A stretch of DNA of 14,736 nt, taken from the NCBI GenBank assembly GCA_002352145.1, contig DEHX01000004.1:1-14736 (forward strand), read 5' to 3'. A program made the position numbers and the translations under genes. This DNA comes from Chitinophagaceae bacterium UBA2789 (GTDB lineage: Bacteria > Bacteroidota > Bacteroidia > Chitinophagales > Chitinophagaceae). This document shows positions 1 to 6,790 of the stretch, one piece after another (position 1 is the first letter of the stretch; each line of letters begins with the position of its first letter). A model generated the notes under the pieces. That model did not search any database, was not told where the DNA came from, and worked only from the letters and a program-made list of their open reading frames with translations.

Positions 1-959
1 TATTGGTATTTATCGGCAGAATGCTGCCAAAAGTGTGGGCCACCCAAAAGAACTTTCAGTTTGCTTATGAAACTTCTTTTGTAGTAGAGGCATTGCACTT
101 GTTACTCCGTCGCATCAGCCGATGGGTCGTGTCATTGGCAGAGCGGATAGGTAAAAAGGCAGGGGCTGATAAATCTGCGGCCCTTAGCATGCAGGAGCTG
201 GATGAAGCGATTGATATCAAAACAGATGAAGAAGCATCCCAGGAAGAGAAGAACATCATGAAAGGAATTGTAAAATTTGGCAATATCACGGTGAAACAGA
301 TCATGCGGAGCCGTCTCGAAGTCAGTGGTGTGGATCACAAGCTCTCTTTCGGCGAACTGGTGAAAAGGGTGGAGGAATTGCATTACTCCCGGCTGCCGGT
401 GTATAAAGGAAGCCTGGATGAAGTAGTCGGCATGATCAATACCAAGGACATTATTCCCTTCCTTGGTGAGCCGGATAATTTTGACTGGCATAAGCTGATG
501 CGGCAACCTTATTTTGTACCCGAACCAAAGCTGATCGAAGATTTGCTGAAAGAGTTTCAGCAAAAGCGGATACATTTTGCTGTGGTGGTGGATGAGTTTG
601 GCGGCACCAGCGGTATTGTTACGATGGAAGATATACTGGAAGAGGTGATTGGTGATATTCGGGATGAATTTGATGACGAGGAAAGCGGAAACCGCAAACT
701 GGATGACAACAATTATTTATTTGAAGGCCGCACTATGATACATGATATGTGCAAAGCAATGAAACTTCCGATGGATACGTTTGATGATGTGCGGGAAGAA
801 AGTGAATCACTGGCGGGCCTGGTACTGGAACTGGCAGGTGAAATACCGGCCGTGAATACTGTGATTTCAGCAGGTGATTTTGAGTTCACCGTAATACAGG
901 CAGATAATAACCGGGTGCAGCAGGTTAAAGTAACTATCAAACCCAGAACGAAAGAATAG
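1..959 (+). CDS. gldE: GldE-like CBS/CorC-domain membrane protein (5' end missing)
   Basis: This is the C-terminal 318 residues of a DUF21/CBS/CorC_HlyC protein. The reading frame is open to the left edge, so the start and most of the DUF21 membrane domain lie outside the window. Visible parts, numbered from base 3: the end of DUF21 with an LPK motif (residues 8-10), two CBS domains (about 100-153 and 165-222, the second with the DEFGGTSGIVTMEDILEE signature at 197-214), and a CorC_HlyC domain (about 232-313). The family includes HlyC/CorC/CNNM proteins linked to Mg2+ handling. The GldE branch is named because gldD follows after one base. In Bacteroidota the order mutY-ssb-gldE-gldD is commonly seen, so ssb would be expected to the left. 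GldE is linked to gliding and type IX secretion, but its exact role is unclear. Oddity: the usual GExxPK of DUF21 reads GRMLPK here. Confidence 0.88.
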   Translation, partial: LVFIGRMLPKVWATQKNFQFAYETSFVVEALHLLLRRISRWVVSLAERIGKKAGADKSAALSMQELDEAIDIKTDEEASQEEKNIMKGIVKFGNITVKQIMRSRLEVSGVDHKLSFGELVKRVEELHYSRLPVYKGSLDEVVGMINTKDIIPFLGEPDNFDWHKLMRQPYFVPEPKLIEDLLKEFQQKRIHFAVVVDEFGGTSGIVTMEDILEEVIGDIRDEFDDEESGNRKLDDNNYLFEGRTMIHDMCKAMKLPMDTFDDVREESESLAGLVLELAGEIPAVNTVISAGDFEFTVIQADNNRVQQVKVTIKPRTKE

Positions 960-960
960 C

Positions 961-1584
961 ATGTTTAAAAAGAAAAATAGCAACCGGCTGGCAGTAATAA
1001 TTTTAATACTGATGTCATCCTGCCAGTTAATGGTAAGTTGCAATAGCCCCTATTCGGCAGGTAAAAAGAAGGGATACTTTCATATTGACTTCCCTGAAAA
1101 AAAATACAAGTTATTCGATCAGGCGGATTATCCTTATACATTTGAATACCCTGTTTATGCTAATGTGATCAAAGACACTTCTTTTTTTGAAGACAAGCCA
1201 GAAAACCCCTGGTGGATCAATATTGATGTACCGCAGTTTGCCGGAAGAATTCATATTAGCTATAAACAAATTGGTGGCAGGAATAATTTTGATTCACTGG
1301 TAAGAGATGGTTTCAAGATGGCTTATAAACAACATGTGGATGTTTCCACCGGTATCAATGACAGCCTGATGCAGACACCCAATGGAATAGAAGGTATTTA
1401 TTTCTCGCTAGGCGGGAATACAGCAACAGCCAACCAGTTCTTCCTGACTGACTCTACTAAGCATTTTTTAAGAGGGGCTTTATACTTTGATGCGGCACCA
1501 AACGCAGACTCACTCGGAATTGTCAATGATTTTTTGAAACAGGATCTAAAACATCTCATCAACACGTTGCAGTGGAGAAAATAA
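961..1584 (+). CDS. gldD: Gliding motility lipoprotein GldD
   Basis: A 207-residue protein starting with ATG one base after the gldE stop, so the two are almost certainly co-transcribed and perhaps translationally coupled. The N-terminus has a basic stretch, a hydrophobic segment (about 10-20) and two cysteines that could carry lipid: C27 in MVSC and C21 in MSSC. I favour C27 because the mature chain would then start just before the conserved block. That block is typical of GldD: GYFHIDFPEKKY (38-49), PYTFEYPVYA (58-67), PWWINIDVP (83-91) and IHISYKQI (97-104). Length fits the family (about 190-210 residues). GldD is a predicted envelope lipoprotein required for gliding in Flavobacterium johnsoniae and is widespread in Bacteroidota, including species not known to glide. 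Its biochemical role is not established. Confidence 0.92.
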   Translation: MFKKKNSNRLAVIILILMSSCQLMVSCNSPYSAGKKKGYFHIDFPEKKYKLFDQADYPYTFEYPVYANVIKDTSFFEDKPENPWWINIDVPQFAGRIHISYKQIGGRNNFDSLVRDGFKMAYKQHVDVSTGINDSLMQTPNGIEGIYFSLGGNTATANQFFLTDSTKHFLRGALYFDAAPNADSLGIVNDFLKQDLKHLINTLQWRK

Positions 1585-1609
1585 CCCCGGCTGCTATCGC
1601 TAACCGGGG
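1585..1609. terminator. Hairpin between convergent genes, possible terminator
   Basis: A perfect 6-bp GC stem, CCCCGG at 1585-1590 and CCGGGG at 1604-1609, with a 13-base loop, begins right after the gldD stop. On the plus strand the next bases (GTCAAATCACC) are not T-rich, so it is a poor intrinsic terminator for gldD. On the minus strand the stem is followed by TTATTTTCTCC, a better tail, so it may end transcription of the convergent charged-protein gene. Whether it acts in either direction is inference. Confidence 0.45.
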
Positions 1610-1663
1610 GTCAAATCACCGTATGCTGAGGGTGGATTAATGCTGTGTGATCCTGTGAGCTGA

Positions 1664-2086
1664 TTATAATTCTTTGTTCACCGTCTTCTTATCAGTTTTA
1701 GCAGGATGAAGGATTTCTTCCTCCTCTTCTCTCAATGGGGCCCGGCTGAAAATCTCGGTACTGATCTTTCTCTTTTTCTTCTTTACCTCTTTCTTTTTCT
1801 CAGTTACAGCAGCAACAGTTACTTCTTCAGGATTTTTCTTTTCATCGGTTATTACCTCTTTCCGGGCAACTGTAGTTTTCTTCACCGCCTTTTTCCCCGG
1901 TTCCGTCTTTTCTTCCACAACAGGGGTGGGTACTTTTTCTTCTGTCACCACAACAGATTTTGCGGCTTTCTTCTCTGCATACATGTCGTTGAACTCTTTT
2001 TTGTGGCTGGTATTTTTGTAATCTACAAACCCGCAGATACTGGCGCCGATCATTAACGCTGCGCCGGCGTACAAGAATGATTTCAT
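1664..2086 (-). CDS. Small Lys/Glu-rich single-pass membrane or secreted protein, function unknown
   Basis: A 140-residue protein I do not recognise. Residues 3-21 are hydrophobic (an N-terminal anchor or uncleaved signal). From about residue 24 the chain is highly charged and low in complexity, rich in Lys, Glu, Val and Thr: VVVTEEKVPTPVVEEK (45-60), then Lys-rich stretches around 94-107 (TEKKKEVKKKKRKI). The C-terminal part has a less biased patch, IFSRAPLREEEEEIL (112-126), which could be the functional bit. The start ATG at 2084-2086 sits just before the hydrophobic segment; upstream is A-rich with no Shine-Dalgarno, as is normal in this phylum. It lies 41 bases after the DUF2306 gene on the same strand and may share its transcript. 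The plus-strand frame here (1706-2056) is Phe-rich and is the complement of Lys/Glu codons, so I prefer this strand. Confidence 0.7.
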   Translation of the reverse strand: MKSFLYAGAALMIGASICGFVDYKNTSHKKEFNDMYAEKKAAKSVVVTEEKVPTPVVEEKTEPGKKAVKKTTVARKEVITDEKKNPEEVTVAAVTEKKKEVKKKKRKISTEIFSRAPLREEEEEILHPAKTDKKTVNKEL

Positions 2087-2127
2087 TGGTTGTTTGTTTT
2101 AATGTTTAACTTGATTACTTGCTTAGT

Positions 2128-2802
2128 TTATGTCGCAAATGACTTAAGGTATTGTTTGCTTTGCCGCCAGATCACCCATTCTGCAAAAAGCATATTGCCA
2201 ATTACACTGATCCAGAGTGATACTTCATAATTTTCCAGGTGGCCCCATCCCAGCAGATAGAACATAATATGGTATACCCTGAATGTAACGGCAGTCATTG
2301 CCATGGCATAGCTGCGTATCATCCATATTTTATGTGCCACTACGTTTCTTTTATGAATAGTACTTAATCCGTACAGTGTAGTAATGAACCACCAGCCTGC
2401 CATGAACATGAATAAAGCCCTTTCCCAAAAACTACCCTTGGCAAAAAACGACATGTACAGACCAGTAGGCGCCCCCAGGAACAACACAACGAAAACATAT
2501 ATCTTTCCTGAAATACGGTGAATGGCTTTAGACTTCTTCAATATATAACGGGAGAATTGTATCAGTGCCGTTCCAATACACAAGGCACCGGCAGCGATAT
2601 GTATATAGAAACTTGCATTATAAAGGTTACTTTGAAAAAGAAAGCTGCGTTCTTCAATGAAATCAAAATTCTTGCTGAAAGAGAAATAGGGAATCGTGTT
2701 ATAAATAAGGAGTAAACTAAATGCGGCAACAGGAACCCAGAAGAGCATTTGTGAGAAAACCCGGATGGATTTCTGAAATGTGAGCAATCTTGTGTTTTGC
2801 AT
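2128..2802 (-). CDS. DUF2306 family six-helix membrane protein
   Basis: A 224-residue integral membrane protein. Hydrophobic segments lie at about 16-35, 65-83, 98-118, 128-147, 164-184 and 193-210. The DUF2306 pattern is visible: FYIHIAAGALCIGTALIQF (65-83), IHRISGKIYVF (94-104), and HKIWMIRSYAMAMTAVTFR (157-175). Conserved polar residues inside or beside helices include H68, H95, R96, H157, R163 and Y165. The arrangement of histidines in helices recalls haem-binding membrane proteins, but that is only a guess; the family has no assigned function. Transcribed divergently from the TPR gene at 2932, with 129 bases between the two starts that must hold both promoters; I could not identify a convincing TAnnTTTG box there. 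The charged protein gene follows downstream. Confidence 0.85.
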   Translation of the reverse strand: MQNTRLLTFQKSIRVFSQMLFWVPVAAFSLLLIYNTIPYFSFSKNFDFIEERSFLFQSNLYNASFYIHIAAGALCIGTALIQFSRYILKKSKAIHRISGKIYVFVVLFLGAPTGLYMSFFAKGSFWERALFMFMAGWWFITTLYGLSTIHKRNVVAHKIWMIRSYAMAMTAVTFRVYHIMFYLLGWGHLENYEVSLWISVIGNMLFAEWVIWRQSKQYLKSFAT

Positions 2803-2931
2803 ACAGCGGCTTTGTGATAGGGGAGAGATGCTGGTGACTAAAACTGTCCATAAACGACCACTGTTACATGTTTGTTAAAGGAATTTTACTCCCTTTCACC
2901 GATTCACTAAATTGAGGAATAAATCAACGCC

Positions 2932-4731
2932 ATGAGGATTCTTTCACCGTTCATTATTCTTTTACTTTTTGCTTTCAGCTTCAGCTCATTGTATGGACAG
3001 GAAGCTGCTGCAGTTGATTCCCTGAAACAGGCTTTGAAAGAAGCAAAAACTGTGGATGAAAAGGTTACCTGGCTGGATGAGCTCAGCCGGACGATGATGA
3101 ATGTGAATCCCAAAGAGGCGGATGAATATGGCCGGCAACTGATCACAGTAGCCGAAGAATCCCGTAACCGTAAGCTGATGTTCAAGGCCTATCTTTCCAA
3201 CGGTCTTCGCTGCAGTTATTTTGCCACCCGAAAAGAATATTCCGATAAGTCAATTGATTTTTATAACAAAGCTTACGACCTGGCCAGGCAAAACCGGATG
3301 GAAAAAGAAGCCGGCATCGCCCAGATGCACCTGGCCGGCATTTACCTGGTGATACCAGATAAAGAAAAAGCCCTCTCTTATATCACGCAGGCTTTTTCGC
3401 TTATTACTACCCTGGGTGACGACAGCCTTAAAGCCGAGGCCCACAACATGTATGGACAGGTTTACATGGGCAAAAATGAGAATATCCTTGCCCTGCGTAA
3501 TTTTCTAAGTGCACTTCGTATTGCAGAGGAAATGAAAGACCCGGGTTTGATGCAGAGTTGCTATTCCAAACTTTCTGGCTTTTACAGTTCGATCGAGGAT
3601 TATGATAAGGCCATTGATTATATGATGAAGTCCTATGAGCAGTTTGACGGTATTAAATTAAAAAACACACCCTATAACAGGGTCATTTATATCAATGCTA
3701 TTGGCAACCTGTATGCCTACAAGAAGAACTATGATATTGCCATCAGCTATTTTGAACGGTCTATCCGGATGGCTGATTCGCTAAAGTTTTCTACCCTTAA
3801 AGTGCCTGGATATGTAAGCCTGCTGAACCAGTACCTGCGGATAGATGAGCCCAAAAAGGCATTGGATTATCTTAATTCGCCTGCAGGAGGTAATCTTAAA
3901 CAATACCTGATCAATTTTGGTATGGCTTCGATTATAGATCAGGCCTACGGCGTGGTCTATTCAGAGATGGGGCAATATGATTCGGCCCGTATATACCTGG
4001 AAAGGGCTAAGCCCATGTTTGAAAATAGCACCAACGAATTGTCAAAAGTGAGTTTCTATGGCCAGCTGGCATCATTTTACAATAAATCGGGCGATAAAAA
4101 GAAAGCCATTGAATATTTCCTGAAAGTAAAGGAGATCAGTGAAAGAAACGGTATGCTGGAAAACATAAAGCGGTCTGCCAAATATCTTGATACGTTATAT
4201 AAAGAAACGGGCAACCTGGCCTTGTCAGGTACTTATAATGCCCTGTACTACCAGTATAAAGACAGTATTGAAACGCTAAAAAGAGAGAAAGAACTGACAC
4301 AGGTAGAAGCGGCCGATGAGCAACAAAGACAGCTGAGGGCTGAAAAAGAAAAAGAAGAAGCCAAAAAACGCCGCAATAATATCCAGTACATGGCTATCAC
4401 GATAGGAATTGTTGGTTTGTTTATCGCCCTGGTGGTGCTGGGTATGTTCAAAGTGTCGAGGGGACTCATTAAAGCTATCGGGTTCTTTGTATTCCTGCTT
4501 TTCTTTGAATTCATCTTCCTTGTATTCAAGAAAAATATTTATTCTATTACCAATGGTGAACCGTGGAAAGACCTTGCTTTTATGATCGGCCTGGCGGCTA
4601 TATTGGTACCACTGCATCACTGGCTGGAGCATGAAGTGCTGAAGTACCTCACATCGCATAACAGGCTTACTTCAGCAGGTTCTCACCTGAAAAACAAAAT
4701 ACTCAGTCGTATTAAAAAGGAAGGGAAATAA
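2932..4731 (+). CDS. TPR protein with signal peptide, coiled coil and three-helix membrane tail
   Basis: A 599-residue protein. Residues 1-22 form a signal peptide ending near LYGQ. TPR-like helical pairs follow, at about 84-118, 128-160, 165-200, 205-238, 250-282, 329-365 and 371-405. A strongly charged, probably coiled-coil helix spans about 444-483. The tail has hydrophobic segments at 486-506, 513-532 and 548-561, then a basic end (570-599). Many Bacteroidota proteins with this front half end in a histidine kinase or LuxR-type HTH domain; here neither is present, and no kinase motif (H box, N or G box) can be seen. Between the last two helices lies GEPWK (542-546), and after the last comes PLHHWLEH (560-567). 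The TPR part should be periplasmic and may bind protein partners; the tail anchors it in the inner membrane. Function unknown. The ATG start gives a complete signal peptide. Confidence 0.85.
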   Translation: MRILSPFIILLLFAFSFSSLYGQEAAAVDSLKQALKEAKTVDEKVTWLDELSRTMMNVNPKEADEYGRQLITVAEESRNRKLMFKAYLSNGLRCSYFATRKEYSDKSIDFYNKAYDLARQNRMEKEAGIAQMHLAGIYLVIPDKEKALSYITQAFSLITTLGDDSLKAEAHNMYGQVYMGKNENILALRNFLSALRIAEEMKDPGLMQSCYSKLSGFYSSIEDYDKAIDYMMKSYEQFDGIKLKNTPYNRVIYINAIGNLYAYKKNYDIAISYFERSIRMADSLKFSTLKVPGYVSLLNQYLRIDEPKKALDYLNSPAGGNLKQYLINFGMASIIDQAYGVVYSEMGQYDSARIYLERAKPMFENSTNELSKVSFYGQLASFYNKSGDKKKAIEYFLKVKEISERNGMLENIKRSAKYLDTLYKETGNLALSGTYNALYYQYKDSIETLKREKELTQVEAADEQQRQLRAEKEKEEAKKRRNNIQYMAITIGIVGLFIALVVLGMFKVSRGLIKAIGFFVFLLFFEFIFLVFKKNIYSITNGEPWKDLAFMIGLAAILVPLHHWLEHEVLKYLTSHNRLTSAGSHLKNKILSRIKKEGK

Positions 4732-4762
4732 CCTTCGCTTACCTTTGCTAAAATTTTACCCC

Positions 4763-5368
4763 TTGATTGTTATTGATAATACCCTGATTAGTGATGATGT
4801 GGTGGAGAAGCAGTTTGTTTGCGACCTTACCAAATGTAAAGGCGGCTGCTGCGAAGAAGGTGATGCCGGTGCCCCGCTCGATGAAGAAGAACTGGATATC
4901 ATTCTGGCGCATTACGAAAAGGTAAAGCCCTACCTGACGGAAGCATCTGTCAAAGAAATTGAACGAAAGGGCAAATATGTTTATCACAAGGAATTTGGCT
5001 GGGTAACACCCACCCTGGGTAATGATAAGGAAATTTGTGTGTATGGCCGTCGGGATGAAAAGGGTGTTATCATGTGTGCTTTTGAGCAGGCATATTATGA
5101 CGGTGTTATTCCGTGGAAAAAGCCCATCAGCTGCCATCTCTTTCCCATCATTATCACCAGGGGTAAACGAGGTGATTATGATAAAGTGAATTATGAACCA
5201 AGGGAAAAGCTTTGCAATCCAGCCTGTGTACTCGGCAAGAAATTGCAGGTACCAACATATGAATTTTTAAAAGAGCCCCTGGTCCGTAAATATGGCGAAG
5301 AATTTTACTATGCCATCGACAAAGTGGCAAAGATGAAGGCGGCTAAAAAAGAAAAAGCGGTTAAATAG
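4763..5368 (+). CDS. DUF3109 family cysteine-rich protein
   Basis: A 201-residue cytosolic protein with the DUF3109 signature: FVCDLTKCKGGCCEEGDAGA (positions 18-37, followed by PL). Nine cysteines (20, 25, 29, 30, 92, 105, 124, 151, 155) suggest a bound metal or Fe-S cluster, as proposed for the related YkgJ-type zinc/iron-chelating families; the function is not established. There is no ATG at the front. Family members usually begin M-(I/L)-x-I-D-(N/D)-T, so I place the start at the TTG at 4763 (giving MIVIDNTLIS), not the in-frame TTG at 4745, which would add six residues. It starts 31 bases after the TPR gene and its stop is seven bases before the LutB start codon, so DUF3109 and LutB very likely share a transcript. 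Confidence 0.82.
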   Translation: MIVIDNTLISDDVVEKQFVCDLTKCKGGCCEEGDAGAPLDEEELDIILAHYEKVKPYLTEASVKEIERKGKYVYHKEFGWVTPTLGNDKEICVYGRRDEKGVIMCAFEQAYYDGVIPWKKPISCHLFPIIITRGKRGDYDKVNYEPREKLCNPACVLGKKLQVPTYEFLKEPLVRKYGEEFYYAIDKVAKMKAAKKEKAVK

Positions 5369-5375
5369 TAAACCA

Positions 5376-6755
5376 GTGAAAGAGACAGTTTCCAGTTTCA
5401 TGGCGAAAGCCACCATCAAGGCAGCGGACAAAGAACATCGCCGCAAGATCAATTTCAATATTGGTAAATACAATGCGGTAGTGCCTCAGGGTAAACAGCA
5501 GTTTCTGGATGTTCACCTGGCAAGGGAGAAAGCCAAGAATATCAAGTGGAAGGCAATTGAAACATTGGATAAACAACTGGAAACATTCGAAGCCATCATT
5601 ACAAAACGTGGCGCCAAAGTCATCTGGGCAGAAGATGCACAACAAGCATTGGAAGCTATTGGAAAAATTTGTGAGGAAAAGAACTGCAAAACACTGGTGA
5701 AGAGCAAGAGCATGGTGACGGAAGAAATTCACCTGAATGATTACTTGGAGAAGCAAGGAATAGAAAGTGTGGAGACTGACCTGGGGGAATATATTCAGCA
5801 ACTAGATGGCGAGCCTCCTTACCATATCGTTACTCCTGCCATGCATAAGAGCAAGGAAGATGTAGCCAGGTTATTTGCTGATAAATTAGGAACTGATCCG
5901 AAGTCTACACCAGAACAACTGACACTGACAGCAAGAAAAGTACTAAGAGAAAAATATGTACAGGCGGAAGTGGGTGTCACCGGTGCCAATTTCATCATCG
6001 CAGATATTGGCGGTATTGCGGTGACAGAGAATGAAGGCAATGCAAGACTGAGTTGCTCGATGCCCAAAACACATATTGTGATTGCAGGTATTGAGAAAGT
6101 GATCCCTTCTCTAACTGACCTTGGTCTATTCTGGCCTTTACTTTCTACATTCGGCACAGGTCAGAAAGTAACAGTGTATAATACCATTGTTACCGGCCCC
6201 AGGCAGGCAAATGAAACAGACGGACCGGAGGATATGTATGTGATATTGCTGGATAACGGCCGAACCAATATTCTTGCCAATGAAAAACAACGGGAAAGTT
6301 TGTATTGTATTCGTTGCGGCGCCTGCCTGAATGCCTGTCCCGTTTATAAGAATATCGGCGGTCATACGTATGCTGCCACTTACAGCGGACCTATAGGTTC
6401 AGTCATTACACCGCATTTAAAAGATATGGGTGAATGGAAACACCTGAGTTATGCTTCTTCGCTGTGTGGTAATTGCACTGAAGTGTGTGCCGTAAAAATT
6501 AACCTGCATGAACTGTTGCTGGAAAATCGCCATGAATCAGTGGAGAGTGGCTATGGCTCTTTCACAGAAAAAATGACCTGGAAGATGTGGAAGCAGGCTA
6601 TGCTGCGCCGCAAATGGATGAATATGGCCAATGGTGGTATGAAGAACAGGGTAGTAAACAGTATGATGAAAAGCTGGACAGCTCACCGTGGCAAACTGGA
6701 GTTTCCCCAAAAATCATTTAACCAGCTATGGAGAGAGAAAAATAGTCACAAATAA
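5376..6755 (+). CDS. lutB: LutB/LldF-like LUD-domain iron-sulfur protein
   Basis: A 459-residue protein of the LutB/YkgF family, a subunit of the LutABC system that oxidises L-lactate to pyruvate. The LUD domain covers about 60-300 and includes GVTGANFIIADIGGIAVTEN (199-218). A ferredoxin-like region follows, with CIRCGACLNACP (C311, C314, C317, C321) and CGNCTEVC (C364, C367, C371), enough ligands for two 4Fe-4S clusters; the second motif ends CAV where CPV is usual. A Lys/Arg-rich C-terminal tail follows. I keep the GTG start at 5376 because homologues have a short lead before the KAADKEHRRKINFNI segment; an ATG at 5400 is the alternative. No lutA (CCG domain) or lutC gene is in the window, so its partners must lie elsewhere, or its substrate may differ. 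It ends just before a strong terminator. Confidence 0.88.
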   Translation: MKETVSSFMAKATIKAADKEHRRKINFNIGKYNAVVPQGKQQFLDVHLAREKAKNIKWKAIETLDKQLETFEAIITKRGAKVIWAEDAQQALEAIGKICEEKNCKTLVKSKSMVTEEIHLNDYLEKQGIESVETDLGEYIQQLDGEPPYHIVTPAMHKSKEDVARLFADKLGTDPKSTPEQLTLTARKVLREKYVQAEVGVTGANFIIADIGGIAVTENEGNARLSCSMPKTHIVIAGIEKVIPSLTDLGLFWPLLSTFGTGQKVTVYNTIVTGPRQANETDGPEDMYVILLDNGRTNILANEKQRESLYCIRCGACLNACPVYKNIGGHTYAATYSGPIGSVITPHLKDMGEWKHLSYASSLCGNCTEVCAVKINLHELLLENRHESVESGYGSFTEKMTWKMWKQAMLRRKWMNMANGGMKNRVVNSMMKSWTAHRGKLEFPQKSFNQLWREKNSHK

Positions 6756-6762
6756 AGCATAT

Positions 6763-6790
6763 GCCGGGTATTTCATCACCGGCTTTTTTT
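6763..6790 (+). terminator. Intrinsic terminator after lutB
   Basis: Stem GCCGG (6763-6767) pairs with CCGGC (6779-6783), loop of 11 bases, followed directly by seven T residues (6784-6790). It starts eight bases after the lutB stop codon. This is a classic Rho-independent terminator on the plus strand. The T run ends exactly at the ATG of the next gene (6791). Confidence 0.82.

Noticed and set aside
1706..2056. Plus-strand open frame of 116 codons opposite the charged protein gene
   Set aside because: Its Phe/Leu-rich product is the complement of Lys/Glu-rich codons. The minus-strand frame has a sensible N-terminal anchor and a better setting.
2803..2931. Bacteroidota-type promoter (TTG, about 19 bases, TAnnTTTG) in the divergent gap
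   Set aside because: The nearest match on the plus strand (TAAATTGA at about 2907) deviates in the -7 box and lacks a good -33 element, so I do not call it.
4615..4632. HxxEH (HWLEH, residues 563-567 of the TPR protein) as an M16-type peptidase motif
   Set aside because: M16 peptidases need a large alpha/beta domain and a distant Glu ligand. Here the motif follows a membrane helix in a 40-residue tail, so a peptidase is not supported.
4276..4659. Minus-strand open frames opposite the TPR protein's coiled coil and tail
   Set aside because: They are antisense to a clearly coding region; the composition mirrors the Lys/Glu and hydrophobic segments.
5361..5801. Minus-strand open frame of 146 codons
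   Set aside because: Overlaps the start of lutB in antisense; the product is Phe/Cys-rich and matches nothing I recognise.
6761..6790. Ten-residue N-terminal extension of the methyltransferase
   Set aside because: These bases form the lutB terminator; the ATG at 6791 gives a normal N-terminus.
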